Source: Asterias amurensis (Eukaryota > Echinodermata > Asteroidea > Forcipulatida > Asteriidae). From it: a stretch of DNA of 64,000 nt. Location of the stretch: positions 4,332,931-4,396,930 of the forward strand of contig NC_092667.1 in assembly GCF_032118995.1 (NCBI RefSeq). The letters run 5' to 3'. The first letter of the stretch is position 1. The number at the start of each line of letters is the position of its first letter. The position numbers and the translations under genes are program-made. The notes beneath the pieces are model-generated. The model was not told the origin of the DNA. It saw only the letters and a list, made by a program, of their open reading frames with translations, and did no database searches. Below are positions 61,647 to 64,000 of the stretch, in pieces.

Positions 61647-62530
61647 TTAATGATGAATTTATTACTTTGTTTTCATTTTTGGTTGTACTTTGGGGAGGGG
61701 GAGTCCAAAACGTTTTTTTTTTAACAAGACCTTTAAGAAGTCTATTAGAGTGCACATAATGGCCAGGCTTTTTACTTGATAACATTTTCCTACTTCCAAA
61801 GACAAAATATTATGCATGTAACCTTCAGTGTGTAATTAACATGTTAAGTCCACACAGTTGGCTGTGCAAAATTCCTGGATGAAATCGTTCCCTTACTTTA
61901 ATGATAGAAATTCTTAATAAAATGTTAAACAAAATTCAAATTACTTTTTGTCATCTTCTACAGATCAAGTAATCCAGATGCAGAGTGTCAGATCTTTGTT
62001 CATAGAGGCGGACCAATAAACATGTCAGCGGAGTTACCAGCAAATCTGTGAAGGATGAAGCCAGCATTGGGACAACTTGACCGACTTCAAAGGGTAAAAA
62101 ACCAAAGTTAATATTCTTTATCCCCGATGCAAATTGAACATCTATTATATATTGTTGCTGCTGCCAAAGCATCAAATTCGAACTGCCTCTAGATACCGGG
62201 CAATCTCGGTAGTCTAGTTGGTAAGACACTGCTCTAGAATGCAAGTGTTCATTCACTGCATCTTGATGTAGAAAAAAACACCTTCATGTGCATTACAAGT
62301 TTCACAGAGAACAGTATTTTCTGTCTTTTGAAATGGGTTTGGTACACTTAGTGTGTACTTTTATTTTGTTTCAAACACAAATTATATAGCATTTTATGTT
62401 TAAACCCAAAGGTCCTAAAATGCTTTGATGTTTTGAGATTTGCATTGATATTTTAGACAACATGTTCAACCTTTTTTTCTTCATTTATTCTTTTATCTAC
62501 AGGGTTCCTCATTTGATGTTGGCAACAATC

Positions 62531-62588
62531 TACCGTGGCAATTCAATCAACTTTGAAGGTACCGTGGCAAGTCAATCAACTTTGAAGG
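62531..62588 (+). repeat. 29-bp direct tandem duplication ending in a splice-donor-like GAAGGTA
   Basis: Two adjacent 29-bp units starting TACCGTGGCAA differ at one base. Each ends in GAAG followed by GTA, so the duplication also doubles a potential 5' splice site (62558 and 62588). It lies in the last candidate exon of the plus-strand series. Confidence 0.8.
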
Positions 62589-62616
62589 TAGGATACATTT
62601 CTCTGTATCAGAAAGG

Positions 62617-62993
62617 TTAAAAGACAATGGACACTTTTGGTAATCATGGTTGGCATAAAAACATTCTTGTTAACGATCAATGGAGAGCTGTTGATAGTAT
62701 AAAACATTGTGAGAAGCGACTCCCTCTAAAGTAGCGTGGTTTTTGAGAAAGAGGTAACTTTCTACCCAAATATTTTAATTTGATTTCAAGACCTCAAAAT
62801 TTGATTTTGAGGTCTCGTAATCAAGCATCTGGAAGCACACAACTTTGTGTTACAAGAGTATTTTTTTCTTTCATTATTATCTCCCAACTTCGACAAGTTC
62901 AAATTTACAAGTTCAATTTAGTGCATATGTTGGGATACACCAAGCGAGAAGACTGTTCTTTGACAATTATCAATTAGGTCCAGTGTCTTTAAA
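62617..62993. mobile_element. Inverted-repeat family B element
   Basis: Starts TTAAAAGACAATGGACACTT, ends AGGTCCAGTGTCTTTAAA, with the central palindrome GATTTCAAGACCTCAAAATT and GAGGTCTCGTAATC. Confidence 0.7.
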
Positions 62994-63224
62994 TTCATAA
63001 AAAACTTAAGGAGTGTGTCAAACTCTGAAGGCATAATTTTGAATTTGAAACTAATTTCCCAGCTAAAATGCAGTTGCTTGCCTTGATGTACATCGCTGAG
63101 TTACAAAAACTCTGAAGGCATAATTTTGAATTTGAAAATAACTTTGGGTAGACATGCTACCTCAGTCCTGTAGCAAGGAGAGACTTACTAAGAGACCATG
63201 ACCAGAAACATGTTTGACTTTTGG

Positions 63225-63555
63225 TTGTTGTTTAAAGAGAATAGTTGCCTTGGATTTGACGAGTTGGTCTACGAAAAGCGTTTGAAAGTGTTTGTATGTA
63301 ATGATGATTAGAAAGATGTTTGAATTGAAGAATATGAGGATCCACACAAATAATCCTCGAAATTGCACTGTTTTCGTTATTCATCAAGAACACGGCACGC
63401 CAATAAATGGAGTCAAATTTGTTGACACCACAAAATGGCCGCCCGTGTTAGCTCACAAAGTAAAACAAATACCACTCGGTTTGAGGTTATTGTGTGGATC
63501 ATTATATTCTACTTTTTTCTGCTTGAACTTTATGAAATTGGGCCCAAATGTTACG
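63225..63555. repeat. Degraded family C element joined to a family A end
   Basis: AGTTGCCTTGGATTTGACGAG through TTGTGTGGATCATTATATTC follows family C with many changes; the right terminus is replaced by TTTATGAAATTGGGCCC, a family A end, which suggests one element interrupted the other. Confidence 0.5.
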
Positions 63556-64000
63556 CCAAAAGCTTGCACAAAATCACTGTCATAGTGTTAATGGTAGGGA
63601 AATTGGAAACTTACAGGGTATAAAACACTGCAATATTAACTATTTTGAGAAGAGACTCCCTTCAGAGGATATGAATAAATTTTCACCCGAAAAGCATTTG
63701 AATCTGAAAAACAATTCATGCATGAATCGTCTCTCAGATTTTGGAGGGTTGGTGTACATTGGTGAATGCTTTGGCCAGAGTTGCGATTCGTACTTGCTGT
63801 CACTTCTCAAAAGGTTGTAGGATTCGACCTTCATGTGAAACACTGTTTGGCTGTTTTCCCAGCAAGTAGAAACTGTATTAAACTGAAACTTTCACGTGTG
63901 AATTTTATTGTTGCTGTCTTTATAATTTGTTTGTAGAAAGTTTAAGGGATGTTTTAAACAGTTTTCTATTTTGGATAACCAAACCACCTCCCCCCCATCT

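Larger units (their letters stand above)
59382..62587 (+). other. Candidate 5' exons of an unidentified plus-strand transcript leaving the window
   Basis: Four segments have a pyrimidine-rich AG acceptor and a GT donor: 59382-59506, 60656-60773, 61964-62093 and 62503-62587. The first contains an ATG at 59427 and leaves in phase 2. Splicing it straight to the fourth keeps an open frame (26 codons, a split Arg, then VPHLMLATIYRGNSINFEGT and further) that leaves in phase 0. Inserting the second or third introduces a stop in that frame. The second and third are homologous to each other, including the acceptor (TTTTTGTCAACTTCTACAG and TTTTTGTCATCTTCTACAG). I recognise no protein family. It could equally be a non-coding RNA, untranslated exons of a gene beyond the window, or chance. 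Confidence 0.3.

Overview
The window is animal nuclear DNA: AT-rich, with short coding exons bounded by GT-AG introns and many short inverted-repeat elements. Gene content is metazoan. The intact FAM91A1, regucalcin and TM9SF4 homologues, the large intron load and the style of dispersed fold-back repeats suggest a deuterostome invertebrate, most likely an echinoderm and perhaps a sea star. That placement is inference from recall and was not tested by a search. There are no operons, CRISPR arrays or bacterial signals. Most of the longest ORFs in any frame are random or lie inside repeats; the real proteins only appear after joining exons.

Layout. (1) 755-9007, plus strand: the 3' two-fifths of a TM9SF4 gene, with seven constitutive coding exons or parts and a duplicated 64-bp exon pair (3967-4030 and 4104-4167) that looks mutually exclusive. 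(2) 13578-19441, minus strand: a complete six-exon microsomal cytochrome P450 of 519 residues (CYP2 clan, CYP1/CYP17-like). (3) 24601-30695, minus strand: a complete ten-exon NagA-family amidohydrolase of 409 residues. (4) 31003-48938, plus strand: a complete twenty-exon FAM91A1 of 841 residues; its ATG is 307 bp from the ATG of the amidohydrolase, so the two probably share a bidirectional promoter. (5) 53381-56855, minus strand: a complete five-exon regucalcin (SMP30) of 298 residues. (6) About 57100-62587, plus strand: a series of splice-bounded candidate exons that may be the 5' part of a gene running out of the window.

The genes do not form a pathway. TM9SF4 and FAM91A1 both act in endosome/Golgi membrane traffic; the P450, the amidohydrolase and regucalcin are small-molecule enzymes. 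TM9SF4 and the P450 converge, as do FAM91A1 and regucalcin.

The space between exons is filled with several families of short non-autonomous DNA elements (about 120-650 bp, with terminal inverted repeats), tRNA-derived SINE remnants, and individual hairpins. One hAT-like element has a perfect 8-bp target duplication. One 390-bp family is an almost complete palindrome. The most notable single observation is the phase-preserving duplicated exon in TM9SF4. All splice junctions given here were placed by reading frame, GT/AG signals and homology remembered from the families; there is no transcript evidence.
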